Positions 29,665 through 39,185 of a DNA stretch of 64,000 nucleotides are shown here, piece after piece. Source of the stretch: Maridesulfovibrio sp. Its GTDB lineage: Bacteria; Desulfobacterota; Desulfovibrionia; Desulfovibrionales; Desulfovibrionaceae. Location of the stretch: the NCBI RefSeq assembly GCF_963676065.1, contig NZ_OY780933.1, positions 186,001 through 250,000 on the forward strand, given 5' to 3'. The notes under the pieces are model-generated. The model was not told where the DNA came from. It did not search any database and saw only the letters and a program-made list of their open reading frames with translations. Position 1 is the stretch's first letter; the number at the start of each line of letters is the position of its first letter. The position numbers were made by a program, and so were the translations under genes.

Positions 29665-30720
29665 ATGACTGAGAGTACTCCCATCCCTGAAGAATTCATA
29701 CTCAAGGCAACAGCTTTGATGGAAGACCGTTTCAGCAACACCGACAAAAACCATCCGATAATGAACACGCTTTTCGAGCTGGGAATCAATCACGTTGCCA
29801 GAGACCTTATGGAATCTCCGGATCGCTACAGGGAACACCCCGAACTGCCTATGCCCACCAAAAAATTTGATCCGGTAGACCCGATTGCACTGGTGCGGAC
29901 TGAGGTCAAATTACCTTCCCTGCCACAGGTTTTCATTGAAATGCGCCAAGTCATCAATGACCCCTCAAGTTCGGCATCCGATCTGGCGAAAGTAATTTCA
30001 CGGGATACGGCTCTTTCGGCTTTTCTTCTACGCATGGTCAACAGTGCATTTTACAGCTTTCCCGCTCAGATCGATACCATCTCACGGGCAGTGGCGGTTA
30101 TCGGCACCAACCAACTTTCCACCCTCGCCATGGGCACTTCAGTCATGGACATGTTCAAAGGACTGCCGACTGATATCATCGATCTTGAACTGTTCTGGCG
30201 GCACAGCTTCGCCTGCGGAATCATAGCCAGCCAGCTTTCCAAAACCTTCAAGCAGGGTACGCCGGAAAAATGTTTCGTGGCCGGACTGCTGCACGATATC
30301 GGTCGCCCGATGTTCATGATGGCCCTTCCCGAGCAGGCTGTTGCCGCCGCGTCTATCTCCTGCAACAAGAAGGCCCTCATGTTCAAGGCCGAAAAGGTAG
30401 TCGCCGGGTTTGACCATGCTGAACTCGGAGGAATGCTGCTGCGCAAGTGGAACCTGCCCTTCTCGCTGGTAAACGCTGTGCTGTATCATCATACTCCGGC
30501 AAAGGCGTCCAAATCCCCGGAAGCTCTTTACGTATATTTCGCAAACATCATTGCCAAAACCATGGGTATAGGTGGAAGCGGAGATTTTTTCATCCGAAAC
30601 ATAAATAATGAAAGATGGGAGAAGCACGGTCTGTCTGCTGATAGATTACGTAAGCTTGACGCCGAACTGATTCCGATTCTGGATGAAGCATTTTCCATTC
30701 TGCAAAACATCGCAGCCTAA
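29665..30720 (+). CDS. HDOD-domain signalling protein
   Basis: A 351-residue soluble protein. From about residue 75 it shows an HDOD domain: LPSLPQVFIEMRQVINDPSS, LSAFLLRMVNSAFY, then the degenerate HD motif LLHDIGRPM and HHTPAKAS. HDOD proteins act in signalling and stress regulation, often without known enzymatic activity. The N-terminal 70 residues are not recognised. ATG 29665 is preferred over the TTG six bases upstream. Alone between two terminators. Confidence 0.85.
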   Translation: MTESTPIPEEFILKATALMEDRFSNTDKNHPIMNTLFELGINHVARDLMESPDRYREHPELPMPTKKFDPVDPIALVRTEVKLPSLPQVFIEMRQVINDPSSSASDLAKVISRDTALSAFLLRMVNSAFYSFPAQIDTISRAVAVIGTNQLSTLAMGTSVMDMFKGLPTDIIDLELFWRHSFACGIIASQLSKTFKQGTPEKCFVAGLLHDIGRPMFMMALPEQAVAAASISCNKKALMFKAEKVVAGFDHAELGGMLLRKWNLPFSLVNAVLYHHTPAKASKSPEALYVYFANIIAKTMGIGGSGDFFIRNINNERWEKHGLSADRLRKLDAELIPILDEAFSILQNIAA

Positions 30721-30809
30721 AACGAGCTGATAAAAAACAAGTACTCACGGGTTTGACAAGGCCGGTTAAAGAAAGTACTTGAGCGGGCATAGCAAACGGA
30801 GGATTTACC

Positions 30810-31034
30810 ATGCTTGATAAAGTCGAAGCCGCGCTTAACAAGGTCAGACCTCTTCTTCAGGCTGACGGCGGCAACGTGGAACTCGTTGAGGTTACAGATA
30901 AAGGGATCGCCAAAGTGCGCTTGCAGGGTGCCTGCAAAGGATGCCCGATGTCTCAGATCACCTTGAGAAACGCCATTGAGCGTACCCTGCTCAAGGAGAT
31001 TCCCGAACTCAAAGGCGTAGAGCCTGCCGAATAG
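30810..31034 (+). CDS. NifU-like Fe-S scaffold protein (C-terminal domain type)
   Basis: A 74-residue NifU-type domain, free-standing. The conserved LLQADGGNVELVEV and CKGCPMS (CXXC, cluster-binding) motifs are present. Such short proteins carry or transfer Fe-S clusters in the cytoplasm. GGAGG precedes the ATG. A terminator follows before gltX. Confidence 0.9.
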   Translation: MLDKVEAALNKVRPLLQADGGNVELVEVTDKGIAKVRLQGACKGCPMSQITLRNAIERTLLKEIPELKGVEPAE

Positions 31035-31108
31035 AAAAAATCATCCGGTCGGAGCATGCTCCGGCTGGCTGATAAATATTTTGAACACCCCGGGTTCAAT
31101 ATAAGATA

Positions 31109-31131
31109 CCGCCCTTGATGGCGGATTTTTT
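31109..31131 (+). terminator. Terminator after the NifU-like gene
   Basis: CCGCC and GGCGG around CTTGAT, followed by ATTTTTT. A second inverted repeat, TTGAAC/GTTCAA (31081-31099), sits just upstream. Confidence 0.65.
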
Positions 31132-31184
31132 AGTTTTCAGTTCAGCGCATAGCGCACCACAATATATTTCAGGAGACAACCATC

Positions 31185-32579
31185 ATGGCCAAGACAGTAA
31201 CCCGTTTCGCTCCCAGTCCGACCGGACACCTGCACATCGGCGGAGCACGTACCGCTCTATTCGCATGGCTTCTCGCCAGACACGACGGCGGAGAATTTGT
31301 CCTGCGCATCGAAGACACCGACCGGGAACGGTCCAAGCAGGAATATACCGATGCCATCCTCGATTCCATGAAATGGCTGGGTATGGACTGGAATAACGAT
31401 CCTGTTTACCAGAGTGACCGCTTCGATCTTTATAACGGATATATCGATCAGCTGCTGGCCGAAGGCAAAGCCTATTGGTGTGAATGCACAGCGGAAGAAG
31501 TGGATGCCATGCGCGAAAAAGCCATGAAGGAAAAACGTAAGCCCAAATACGACGGTTCCTGCCGCGAAAAGGGACTCGGACCCGGCGAAAACAGGGTTGT
31601 CCGCTTCAAGGCCCCCCTTGATGGACGCACCTCCTTCACCGATATTATCAAAGGCCCCATCAGCGTGGAAAATGCTGAAATGGATGATATGATCCTGCGT
31701 CGCAGCGACGGTTCCCCCACCTACAACCTCGCAGTTGTGGTGGATGACCACACAATGGGTGTTACCACCGTCCTGAGGGGAGATGACCACGTAAACAACA
31801 CACCGCGTCAGATTCTTCTGTACCAAGCCTTAGGCTGGGATATACCTAAATTCGGCCATGTTCCCATGATCCTCGGTGCTGACAAGAAAAAACTTTCCAA
31901 ACGTCATGGCGCGCTTTCCGTAATGGAATATGAAAAAATGGGTTACCTCCCCGAAGCTGTGGTCAACTATCTCGTTCGCCTCGGCTGGTCCCACGGTGAT
32001 CAGGAAATTTTCTCCCGTGAAGAGCTGATCGAACTTTTCGATACCGATAATCTCGGAAATTCACCTTCCGTATTTGATACAAAAAAACTGGACTGGGTGA
32101 ACAGCGAGTACATCAAGGCCAAAGCTCCGGCCGATCTCGTTCCCGGCATGCGCGCCTTTCTGCCCGCAGAAATTGAGGCTGAAGACGCATACCTTGAAAA
32201 AATCATCCCCCTGCTGCAGCCCCGCTCCACCAATTACAAAGAAATGGCCGCCATGTGCGATTTCTTCCTCGTGGACAGTGCAGCACTGGAATATGACGAA
32301 AAGGCCGTGACAAAGGTGCTTACGCCCGAAGCAGTGGATATCCTCAAAGAGTTGACCGCACGCATCAGCGCCGACGACGAATTCAGCCATGATTCCCTTG
32401 AAGCTGTATGCAAAGGCTATCTTGAAGAGAAGGAGCTTAAATTCAAAGCCATCGGTCAGCCAGTACGTCTCGCCCTTTGCGGCCGTACACAGTCCCCCGG
32501 AGGACTCTACGACCTCATGCTCGTCCTCGGCAAAGATGAAACCATCGCCCGCCTGAACCGCACTGTTACTTTGGTTTAG
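31185..32579 (+). CDS. gltX: Glutamyl-tRNA synthetase
   Basis: A 464-residue class I aminoacyl-tRNA synthetase. The HIGH-type motif SPTGHLHIGGART is at the N-terminus, and the KMSKS-type motif KKLSKRHG is near residue 239. The anticodon-binding part ends in LYDLMLVLGKDETIARL. It charges tRNA-Glu (and, if the organism lacks GlnRS, also tRNA-Gln). AGGAG precedes the ATG. Confidence 0.96.
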   Translation: MAKTVTRFAPSPTGHLHIGGARTALFAWLLARHDGGEFVLRIEDTDRERSKQEYTDAILDSMKWLGMDWNNDPVYQSDRFDLYNGYIDQLLAEGKAYWCECTAEEVDAMREKAMKEKRKPKYDGSCREKGLGPGENRVVRFKAPLDGRTSFTDIIKGPISVENAEMDDMILRRSDGSPTYNLAVVVDDHTMGVTTVLRGDDHVNNTPRQILLYQALGWDIPKFGHVPMILGADKKKLSKRHGALSVMEYEKMGYLPEAVVNYLVRLGWSHGDQEIFSREELIELFDTDNLGNSPSVFDTKKLDWVNSEYIKAKAPADLVPGMRAFLPAEIEAEDAYLEKIIPLLQPRSTNYKEMAAMCDFFLVDSAALEYDEKAVTKVLTPEAVDILKELTARISADDEFSHDSLEAVCKGYLEEKELKFKAIGQPVRLALCGRTQSPGGLYDLMLVLGKDETIARLNRTVTLV

Positions 32580-32614
32580 ATCTGCTCCTAACGCCGACAA
32601 ACGAAATATAAGCA

Positions 32615-32652
32615 AAAACTCCTTGCATCTTATGATGTAAGGAGTTTTTTTA
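32615..32652 (+). terminator. Terminator after gltX
   Basis: AAAAACTCCTTGCAT and GTAAGGAGTTTTT pair around CTTATGAT, with a T run. Confidence 0.88.
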
Positions 32653-32765
32653 TGGATAAAATCTACTGCTCATGATCAACCTGTGCGTCATTTCTACTAT
32701 TGCTTTTTGCCTGCTGCATACCATAACATTGCGCGACAAAATAAAATTTCAGCCGGAGATCTGTC

Positions 32766-34433
32766 ATGAGACCTTTTGAAATACACAACCACATCCAGCC
32801 TGATTTCACCTTCAATTCCCGCCGTTCTCCTGTTTACGCCACCAGTGGGATGGTTACCTCCAGTCAGCCGCTGGCAACCGAAGCTGGACTGGAAATACTC
32901 CGCGCAGGCGGTAACGCAGCGGACGCAGCCATCGCCGTTGCCGCTGCCCTTGCCGTGGTTGAGCCATGCAGCACAGGACTTGGAGGAGACGCTTTCGCCC
33001 TCTTCTATCAGGCCGAAGCTAAAAATATTTTCGCCCTGAACGGCTCCGGTAAATCCGCGCAGGACATTTCACTTGAAAAAATCAAGGCCATGGGAATCAC
33101 CGATAAACTTCCTGCGCGTCATGCCATGACTGTAAATGTCCCCGGCGCACTTGCACTCTGGGCCGACCTGATTGAACAGCACGGCAGCATGCCTTTATCA
33201 AAAGTTCTCGGCCCGGCCATACGCTATGCCATGCAGGGGTTCCCGGTAAGCCCGGTAACAGCAAAACTCTGGCATGCAGACACAGATGTTCTGCTCAACA
33301 GCCCCGGGGGCGAGCAACTGCTCTTGAACGGCAGGGCTCCCCGCTGCGGCGAGCTTATGCTCAACCGCAATCTGGGACTGGTTCTTGCCCGCTTGGCGGA
33401 CTGCTCACCGCAAGAAGCAAAAAAACTTTTTTACATCGGTAATATCGCGAAAAAGATAGTGAGCATTGTCAGAGAGAACGGAGGTTTCCTTTCTGAAGAG
33501 GATATGGCTTCCCACTCAAGCCTGTTTCAAGAATCCATATGCGTTAACTACCGAGGATACGAAATCCATGAATGTCCGCCCAACGGACAGGGATTGGCCG
33601 CCCTGCTGGCCCTGAACACCCTCTCCGGAATCAATTTATCAGAACTGGGAAAAGCAGACTCACCCGAGAGGCTGCATTATCTTATCGAAGCCATGCGGCT
33701 GGCCTTTGCGGATGCCCGGACACATGTAGCCGATCCGCATCAGTTCCCGGCACCGCTGGAAAAATTCCTATCAGCAACATACGGCGCAAAAAGAGCAGCC
33801 CTGATTTCACCGGACCGCGCCAAAACGGATCACTCCTGCGGTGTGCCGCTCAACCATTCTGATACTATCCAATTCTGTGTGGTCGACAAGGACGGAAACG
33901 GTTGTTCCATGGTCAATTCCATATATATGGGATTCGGTACCGGGATTGTTCCGGAAGGACTGGGTTTCGCACTTCAGAACCGAGGTCACAACTTTTCGCT
34001 GGACCCTGCCCACCCGAATGTTCTGGCCGGAGGAAAACGCAGTTACCACACCATAATCCCCGGAATCTGCCTGCGTGAGGATAAATCGCTGCACTCAACT
34101 TTCGGGGTAATGGGCGGATTCATGCAGCCGCAAGGACATTTACAGATAATCTCGGCCATGCTCGACGACGGAGCCGATCCGCAGGAAGCCTTGAACAGGC
34201 TGCGTTTCTGCATTGAGCCGGGCGAAGCCGGAGGCAGGATCTGCCTTGAGGAAGGGACGCCCGACAAGACGGTGGAAAAATTATCCGCCATGGGCCATGA
34301 TCTTGAAATACGCCGTGGCTATGATCGAGACATCTTCGGCCGAGGCCAGATAATCGTACGCGATTCTAACAGCGCTACACTCTGTGCGGGATGCGATCCC
34401 CGTTCAGACGGATACGCTGCCGGACTGTGCTAA
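32766..34433 (+). CDS. Gamma-glutamyltransferase family protein (YwrD-like)
   Basis: A 555-residue Ntn-hydrolase of the gamma-glutamyltranspeptidase family. The large-subunit region has GMVTSSQPLATEAGLEIL and LGGDAFALFY. The predicted autocleavage nucleophile is Thr367 in HSDTIQFCVVDKDG, a pattern of the YwrD-like branch rather than the TTH of classical GGT. There is no signal peptide, so it is probably cytoplasmic, unlike classical periplasmic GGT. Substrate unknown; glutathione or another gamma-glutamyl compound is possible. Confidence 0.85.
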   Translation: MRPFEIHNHIQPDFTFNSRRSPVYATSGMVTSSQPLATEAGLEILRAGGNAADAAIAVAAALAVVEPCSTGLGGDAFALFYQAEAKNIFALNGSGKSAQDISLEKIKAMGITDKLPARHAMTVNVPGALALWADLIEQHGSMPLSKVLGPAIRYAMQGFPVSPVTAKLWHADTDVLLNSPGGEQLLLNGRAPRCGELMLNRNLGLVLARLADCSPQEAKKLFYIGNIAKKIVSIVRENGGFLSEEDMASHSSLFQESICVNYRGYEIHECPPNGQGLAALLALNTLSGINLSELGKADSPERLHYLIEAMRLAFADARTHVADPHQFPAPLEKFLSATYGAKRAALISPDRAKTDHSCGVPLNHSDTIQFCVVDKDGNGCSMVNSIYMGFGTGIVPEGLGFALQNRGHNFSLDPAHPNVLAGGKRSYHTIIPGICLREDKSLHSTFGVMGGFMQPQGHLQIISAMLDDGADPQEALNRLRFCIEPGEAGGRICLEEGTPDKTVEKLSAMGHDLEIRRGYDRDIFGRGQIIVRDSNSATLCAGCDPRSDGYAAGLC

Positions 34434-34526
34434 AAAAAGAAAAACCATTTCAACACATACAATTTAGCAGGAATATGTTAGATTTTGATCAAATTTTTTA
34501 ATTTTAAACGGAAATGGAGCTAAAAG

Positions 34527-34889
34527 ATGATCAAAATCATGAAAGAAAGCAGCGGCCCAATGCTGGCGGTAACCGCAACGGGCACGATTTCCGGCGAAGA
34601 TTACACCGAAATCTGGATTCCGGCCCTTCAGAAAACAATTCTCGACCATGGCAGATGCAAGGCTCTGCTTTACATGGACAAAGATTTCAAGGGCTGGGAT
34701 TTGAAAGCCATGTGGGAAGATACGAAATTCGGATTCGCACACCGCAATGACTTTGAAAAGCTGGCCGTTGTCGGCGGACCGAAATGGGTGGAATGGGGTA
34801 CGAAAGTGGCAGGATTACTGGTCAGCGGAGAGGTGAAGACCTATCCTGTCGAAGAACTGGATGCAGCCCTGAAATGGACAGCAGCATAG
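34527..34889 (+). CDS. SpoIIAA-like (STAS-type) protein
   Basis: A 120-residue soluble protein resembling the SpoIIAA-like family (PF11964 type): VTATGTISGEDYTEIWIPAL, then LLYMDKDFKGWDLKAMWED and KLAVVGGPKWVEWGTKVAG. These small proteins have an alpha/beta fold related to STAS domains; the role is unknown. GGAG lies eight bases before the ATG. It ends at a bidirectional terminator shared with rpmB. Confidence 0.8.
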   Translation: MIKIMKESSGPMLAVTATGTISGEDYTEIWIPALQKTILDHGRCKALLYMDKDFKGWDLKAMWEDTKFGFAHRNDFEKLAVVGGPKWVEWGTKVAGLLVSGEVKTYPVEELDAALKWTAA

Positions 34890-34905
34890 TTTTTGAATAA
34901 ACCGC

Positions 34906-34942
34906 AAAAGCCCTAGCCATAAAAATATGACTAGGGCTTTTT
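34906..34942. terminator. Bidirectional terminator between the SpoIIAA-like gene and rpmB
   Basis: AAAAGCCCTAG and CTAGGGCTTTTT flank a 14-nt loop; A and T runs on both sides allow use in either direction. A small second hairpin CACGAC-AA-GTCGTG follows at 34944-34957. Confidence 0.85.
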
Positions 34943-34977
34943 ACACGACAAGTCGTGCGAAAAATAAAAAAAGAAGC

Positions 34978-35190
34978 TTAGCTTACTTTTTTTGTAGCTA
35001 CGGGCTTAATAACAGCGCCGGAGCGGATGCAGCGAGTGCAAGCTTTGATGCTTTTTACTTCACCGGTGGGAAGCTGAGTGCGGACTTTCTGCAGGTTGGG
35101 CATGAAACGTCTCTTGGACTTGTTGTGAGCATGAGAAACGTTGTTGCCTGTCTGAGGACCTTTACCGCATATATCGCATACCTGGGACAT
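34978..35190 (-). CDS. rpmB: 50S ribosomal protein bL28
   Basis: A 70-residue ribosomal protein of the large subunit. It begins [20 protein letters not shown] and carries the typical [11 protein letters not shown] block. Two CXXC pairs (CDIC, CTRC) make it the zinc-binding form. It is read opposite to its neighbours, with a strong GGAGG upstream of the start (minus strand). It diverges from the yceD-rpmF operon. Confidence 0.95.
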   Translation of the reverse strand: MSQVCDICGKGPQTGNNVSHAHNKSKRRFMPNLQKVRTQLPTGEVKSIKACTRCIRSGAVIKPVATKKVS

Positions 35191-35323
35191 GTTGTACCTC
35201 CTTAATGGTAGTCACTTTTTTTAGATTGCCGGAAAGCATGATTTACCGCAAGGGAAATTGCTCTACCCGAACAAAAGAGGTATCATTTAAACGCTCGCTC
35301 TGGAAAATGCAAGCTCTTTTTCC

Positions 35324-35351
35324 TTGACATAAGAAAAAAAACTCATATAGG
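35324..35351 (+). promoter_or_regulatory. Promoter of the yceD-rpmF-plsX-fabH operon
   Basis: TTGACA at 35324-35329 and TATAGG at 35346-35351 with 16 bases between; about 20 nt of leader before yceD. Confidence 0.6.
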
Positions 35352-35373
35352 AAACCCTTCCGCGAGGAAAAAT

Positions 35374-35892
35374 ATGTCTGAACTCTGGATTACATTAAAC
35401 GACATTCCCGAAGAGGGACAAAATTTTGTTTTTGAGGACCAGAACTTCTGGTCCGCATCATGGAAACAGTATAATGTGGACGTCAAGCCCGGCGATACGC
35501 TGGTGTCTGAAGTCTACGTCCTTCCTCAGGATAAAGGATGCCTTGTCAGAGGTGGAACCAAAGGTTCCGTGACAATTGCATGCGACAGATGCACGGCAGA
35601 CTACAAGCACAATATTTCCACCGAATTCGAGGAATATGAGCAGGTCGCAGAAGACGGAGATGATGAAGAATCTCCTGTCGTCAAGACCAAAGAAGGGCTC
35701 AAACTCGACATCGGTGCCCTCCTTTGGGAGCATTTTGCTTTGGCACTTCCGATTAAGCCTCTTTGTAAAGAAGCTTGCAAAGGACTTTGCGCCAAATGCG
35801 GAGCCGACCTTAATAAGGGCGGCTGCGAATGCGAACAGAATGAGGGCGATCCAAGGCTTGCGGTTTTCCGCAATCTTAAGATAAAGAACTAG
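35374..35892 (+). CDS. yceD: DUF177 protein (YceD-like), 23S rRNA accumulation protein
   Basis: A 172-residue protein of the YceD/DUF177 family, nearly always encoded before rpmF and linked to 23S rRNA accumulation. Cys pairs are visible in CDRC (about 69-72) and in the C-terminal CKGLCAKCGADLNKGGCEC, a likely zinc ribbon. It sits directly before rpmF in the operon with plsX and fabH, the usual order in bacteria. Confidence 0.9.
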   Translation: MSELWITLNDIPEEGQNFVFEDQNFWSASWKQYNVDVKPGDTLVSEVYVLPQDKGCLVRGGTKGSVTIACDRCTADYKHNISTEFEEYEQVAEDGDDEESPVVKTKEGLKLDIGALLWEHFALALPIKPLCKEACKGLCAKCGADLNKGGCECEQNEGDPRLAVFRNLKIKN

Positions 35893-35942
35893 ATTCCGGT
35901 CCACATGGATCGGTTTAAAAAAAATCTTTAGGAGACTTAGTC

Positions 35943-36122
35943 ATGGCACAGCCGAAAAAGAAAACTTCCAAATCCCGCAGAAACATGCGTCGTTCACACG
36001 ACCACGTAGCAACCCCCAACGTAGTATACTGCGAGTGCGGTGAACCTATCATCCCTCACAGAGCTTGCTCTTCTTGCGGTTCCTATAAAGGCCGTCAGGT
36101 AATCAATTCCGAAGATGCCTAG
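35943..36122 (+). CDS. rpmF: 50S ribosomal protein bL32
   Basis: A 59-residue protein starting MAQPKKKTSKSRRNMRRSHD. The zinc ribbon is YCECGEPIIPHRACSSCG: the second Cys pair is the normal CXXC, but the first is CXC, one residue shorter than the usual CXXC. GGAG precedes the ATG. The last codons overlap the start of plsX by eight bases. Confidence 0.95.
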   Translation: MAQPKKKTSKSRRNMRRSHDHVATPNVVYCECGEPIIPHRACSSCGSYKGRQVINSEDA

Positions 36123-37140
36123 CATTATACCCCGCATTGCCGTAGACGCCATGGGTGGCGATTACGGTCTTTCGGTTATTGTCCCGGCAGCGGTGAATGC
36201 CGCTAAGACAGGACTGCCGATTACGCTGGTAGGAGATGAGCACATGATCCGGTCCGAGCTGGAAAAGCTTGATACCGGATCATGTGCTATTGATATTGTC
36301 CACGCTTCTCAGGTTGTCACAATGGAAGACAAACCTGCCGATGCAATGCGCAAGAAGAAGGACTCATCAATTCAGGTAGCATGCAGACTGGTCAAGGAAG
36401 GCAAGGCCGACGGAGTCGTCAGTGCCGGTAATTCCGGGGCCACTGTAGCCTGCGGAATGTTTACTATCGGCAGGATCAAAGGGGTTCTGCGTCCCGGTAT
36501 GGCCGGAATTCTGCCCACGGAAAAGAAACCGATGGTTCTGCTTGATGTCGGGGCCAATGTCGACTCCAAGCCTGAACACCTCTTTCAGTTCGGCCTCATG
36601 GCCGACGTACTGGCCCGCGATGTGCTGGGATATAAATCCCCGCGCATAGGTCTTTTGACTATCGGAGAAGAGGAAGGCAAAGGCAACTCACTGGTAAAAA
36701 CAACCTACGAAATGCTCAAAAATTCTTCATTGAATTTTGTAGGCAATATCGAAGGTCGTGACATTTTTACCGGGGACGTTGATATTGCGGTATGCGACGG
36801 TTTTGTAGGCAATGTGGCACTCAAGCTGGCCGAAGGGCTGGCAACCAGCTTCGGCAGCCTGCTGAAGGGTGAACTAAAGCGCGACATTGTGTCCAAACTG
36901 GGAGCAATGCTCGCAATCAAAGCTTTCAAAAGATTCCGCAGACTGTTAGACAAATCCGAATACGGCGGAGCTCCGGTTCTCGGATTAAAAGGAATTGTCC
37001 TGGTCTGCCACGGTAAAGCCGATTCCCGGGCAGTGGAAAAAGCCATTGAAATGGCTGCCACTTTTGTCAAGAACGATGCTGTCGCTCACCTGAAAGAAGG
37101 TTTGGCCGCTCACAAGGAAATTACTGCACGCGAATTATAA
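36115..37140 (+). CDS. plsX: Phosphate acyltransferase PlsX
   Basis: A 341-residue enzyme that makes acyl-phosphate from acyl-ACP for phosphatidic acid synthesis, working with PlsY. It has RIAVDAMGGDYG at the N-terminus, VSAGNSGATVACG, and LLDVGANVDSKPEHL of the family. ATG 36115 overlaps the end of rpmF, so translation may be coupled. fabH follows. Confidence 0.96.
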   Translation: MPSIIPRIAVDAMGGDYGLSVIVPAAVNAAKTGLPITLVGDEHMIRSELEKLDTGSCAIDIVHASQVVTMEDKPADAMRKKKDSSIQVACRLVKEGKADGVVSAGNSGATVACGMFTIGRIKGVLRPGMAGILPTEKKPMVLLDVGANVDSKPEHLFQFGLMADVLARDVLGYKSPRIGLLTIGEEEGKGNSLVKTTYEMLKNSSLNFVGNIEGRDIFTGDVDIAVCDGFVGNVALKLAEGLATSFGSLLKGELKRDIVSKLGAMLAIKAFKRFRRLLDKSEYGGAPVLGLKGIVLVCHGKADSRAVEKAIEMAATFVKNDAVAHLKEGLAAHKEITAREL

Positions 37141-37232
37141 CGCGGAGCATTTTTTTCTGCGGTCCCGCTTCCGGCTGGTGACGCATCCCCGGATTATCAG
37201 CTCTCTTTCCATCCTAAAACAGGACTGGTATA

Positions 37233-38219
37233 ATGAGTACTTTCTCGCATATCAGGGGCCTTGGTTTCCATGTCCCTGAACGTCTATACACTAATACTGA
37301 TCTTGAAAAAATCGTCGACACCAACGACGAGTGGATTACCACCCGTACAGGTATAAAACAGCGCCACGTTGTTGAAGACGAAACATGCCTGGACCTCACC
37401 TATGAGGCATCTTTGAAAGCCCTCAAAGACGCCGGCATGGAAGCGGACGAACTCACCCACATCATCATCGCCACTTTTACCGGCGACATGCCGGTACCCT
37501 CTACCGCCTGTATGCTCATGGAGCGCCTTGGTATCAAAAACAAGGCTGCTATGGATATAGCCGCAGCGTGCTCCGGATTTGTATATGGCATTGAAGTAGC
37601 GAGAGCACTTATCAACCTTGATCCCACGGCAAAAATACTGCTCTGCGGAGCGGAAGTACTCACCAGCCGCGTAAACTGGGAAGACCGCTCAACCTGCGTT
37701 CTCTTCGGAGACGGTGCAGGCGCAACAATTCTAACTGCGGGTGACGGCATAGAGACAGGCAAAATTGTTGACACGCTCATCCGCGCCGATGGCGGTCCGA
37801 GTTCCAACCTGACTGTTAAAGGTGGTGGATCAGCGCATCCCTACAAAATCAACCAGAAGGTTGGCGAAGAATATTTCGTTCAGATGCAGGGACGTGAAAT
37901 CTATCGCTTCGCAGTCAGATCCATGACTGCCATATGCAACGAGATTCTGGAAAAGCACAACCTGACAGCCGACGATGTAAACGTACTGCTGCCTCATCAG
38001 GCCAACCTGCGCATTATCGAAGCCGTTGGTAAAAAGCTTGGCGTTGACCGTGAACGGGTATTTGTCAATGTCGATAAATACGGAAACACCTCCGCAGCAT
38101 CAATCCCGATTGCCCTTGCCGATGCAAGGGAATCCGGTTTCATCAATGAAGGCGATCTTGTACTGCTGACTACTTTCGGCGGCGGCCTTACATGGGGAGC
38201 TGCTCTGGTTCAATTTTAA
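37233..38219 (+). CDS. fabH: Beta-ketoacyl-ACP synthase III
   Basis: A 328-residue condensing enzyme that starts fatty acid synthesis from acetyl-CoA and malonyl-ACP. The catalytic Cys is in DIAAACSGFVYG, the His in LLPHQANLRI and the Asn in YGNTSAAS. The R-x-G-I-K-Q-R-H motif of the N-terminal region is also typical. It follows plsX by 92 bases. Confidence 0.96.
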   Translation: MSTFSHIRGLGFHVPERLYTNTDLEKIVDTNDEWITTRTGIKQRHVVEDETCLDLTYEASLKALKDAGMEADELTHIIIATFTGDMPVPSTACMLMERLGIKNKAAMDIAAACSGFVYGIEVARALINLDPTAKILLCGAEVLTSRVNWEDRSTCVLFGDGAGATILTAGDGIETGKIVDTLIRADGGPSSNLTVKGGGSAHPYKINQKVGEEYFVQMQGREIYRFAVRSMTAICNEILEKHNLTADDVNVLLPHQANLRIIEAVGKKLGVDRERVFVNVDKYGNTSAASIPIALADARESGFINEGDLVLLTTFGGGLTWGAALVQF

Positions 38220-38406
38220 AGTGCTGTTTTGTAAAAGTCTGACTGTTTTCACGAGATTTTAACAACAGTGCCGTATAACAGGCAAAAACTACATAGCGCA
38301 AACGCGCATGTATGTTTAAACAAATTAATTTAGATTAAATTTGCAGTCACTGCCGCTTTAGGCTATGAGACGCATGACCGGATTAATTCAACATAGAGGA
38401 AAGTAA

Positions 38407-39150
38407 ATGAGTGAACTGCCAAGTACCGCCCTTGTGACGGGCGGTTCCAGAGGAATCGGAGAAGCCTGTGCCAAACGGCTTGCCAAAGACGGCTTTGAAG
38501 TATTTATTACTTACGTTAGCCGCCCCGACGGAGCCGAAAAAGTCTGCGCTGAAATTGAAGCCGCAGGCGGCAAGGCCCGCTCATTCAAACTTGATTCTTC
38601 TGACCGTGAAGCTGTAACCTCTTTTTTCAAGGAAGAGATCAAAGGCAAAGTCAAGCTGGACGTTCTGGTAAATAATGCCGGAATCACCCGCGACGGACTG
38701 CTGGTCCGCATGAAGGATGAAGACTGGGACAAAGTTCTGGACATCAACCTGACAGGAGCCTTCACCTGCCTGCGCGAATCCGCGAAAATCATGATGAAGC
38801 AGCGTAACGGACGGATTATCAATATCTCCTCTGTAGTAGGTCAGGCCGGTAATGCCGGACAGGCCAACTACGTATCGGCCAAGGCCGGCCTCATCGGGCT
38901 GACCAAAGCCAGCGCCATTGAACTTGCACCGCGCGGGGTCACTGTGAATGCCGTTGCACCGGGATTCATTCAGACCGACATGACCGCAGAACTGCCTGAA
39001 AAAGTCATGGCGCAAATGATGGACAACATACCGCTGAAAAAACTCGGCACATCCGATGATATAGCGAACGCGGTTTCCTTCCTTGCCAAGGAGGAATCGG
39101 GTTATATCACAGGCCAGACTCTCGCTGTTAACGGCGGGATGTACATGTAA
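38407..39150 (+). CDS. fabG: 3-oxoacyl-ACP reductase
   Basis: A 247-residue short-chain dehydrogenase that reduces 3-oxoacyl-ACP with NADPH. The nucleotide loop TGGSRGIGEA, LVNNAGITRDGL, ISSVVGQAGNAGQ (catalytic Ser) and YVSAK (Tyr/Lys) are all present. GAGGA lies upstream of the ATG. It is followed by acpP and fabF in the usual fatty acid order. Confidence 0.95.
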   Translation: MSELPSTALVTGGSRGIGEACAKRLAKDGFEVFITYVSRPDGAEKVCAEIEAAGGKARSFKLDSSDREAVTSFFKEEIKGKVKLDVLVNNAGITRDGLLVRMKDEDWDKVLDINLTGAFTCLRESAKIMMKQRNGRIINISSVVGQAGNAGQANYVSAKAGLIGLTKASAIELAPRGVTVNAVAPGFIQTDMTAELPEKVMAQMMDNIPLKKLGTSDDIANAVSFLAKEESGYITGQTLAVNGGMYM

Positions 39151-39185
39151 TCAAGAAACACTAAAATAATGATTTGGAGGGGACT

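Noticed and set aside
31081..31099. TTGAAC/GTTCAA palindrome, considered as part of a tRNA T-arm
   Set aside because: No acceptor or anticodon arms around it; interpreted as a hairpin near a terminator.
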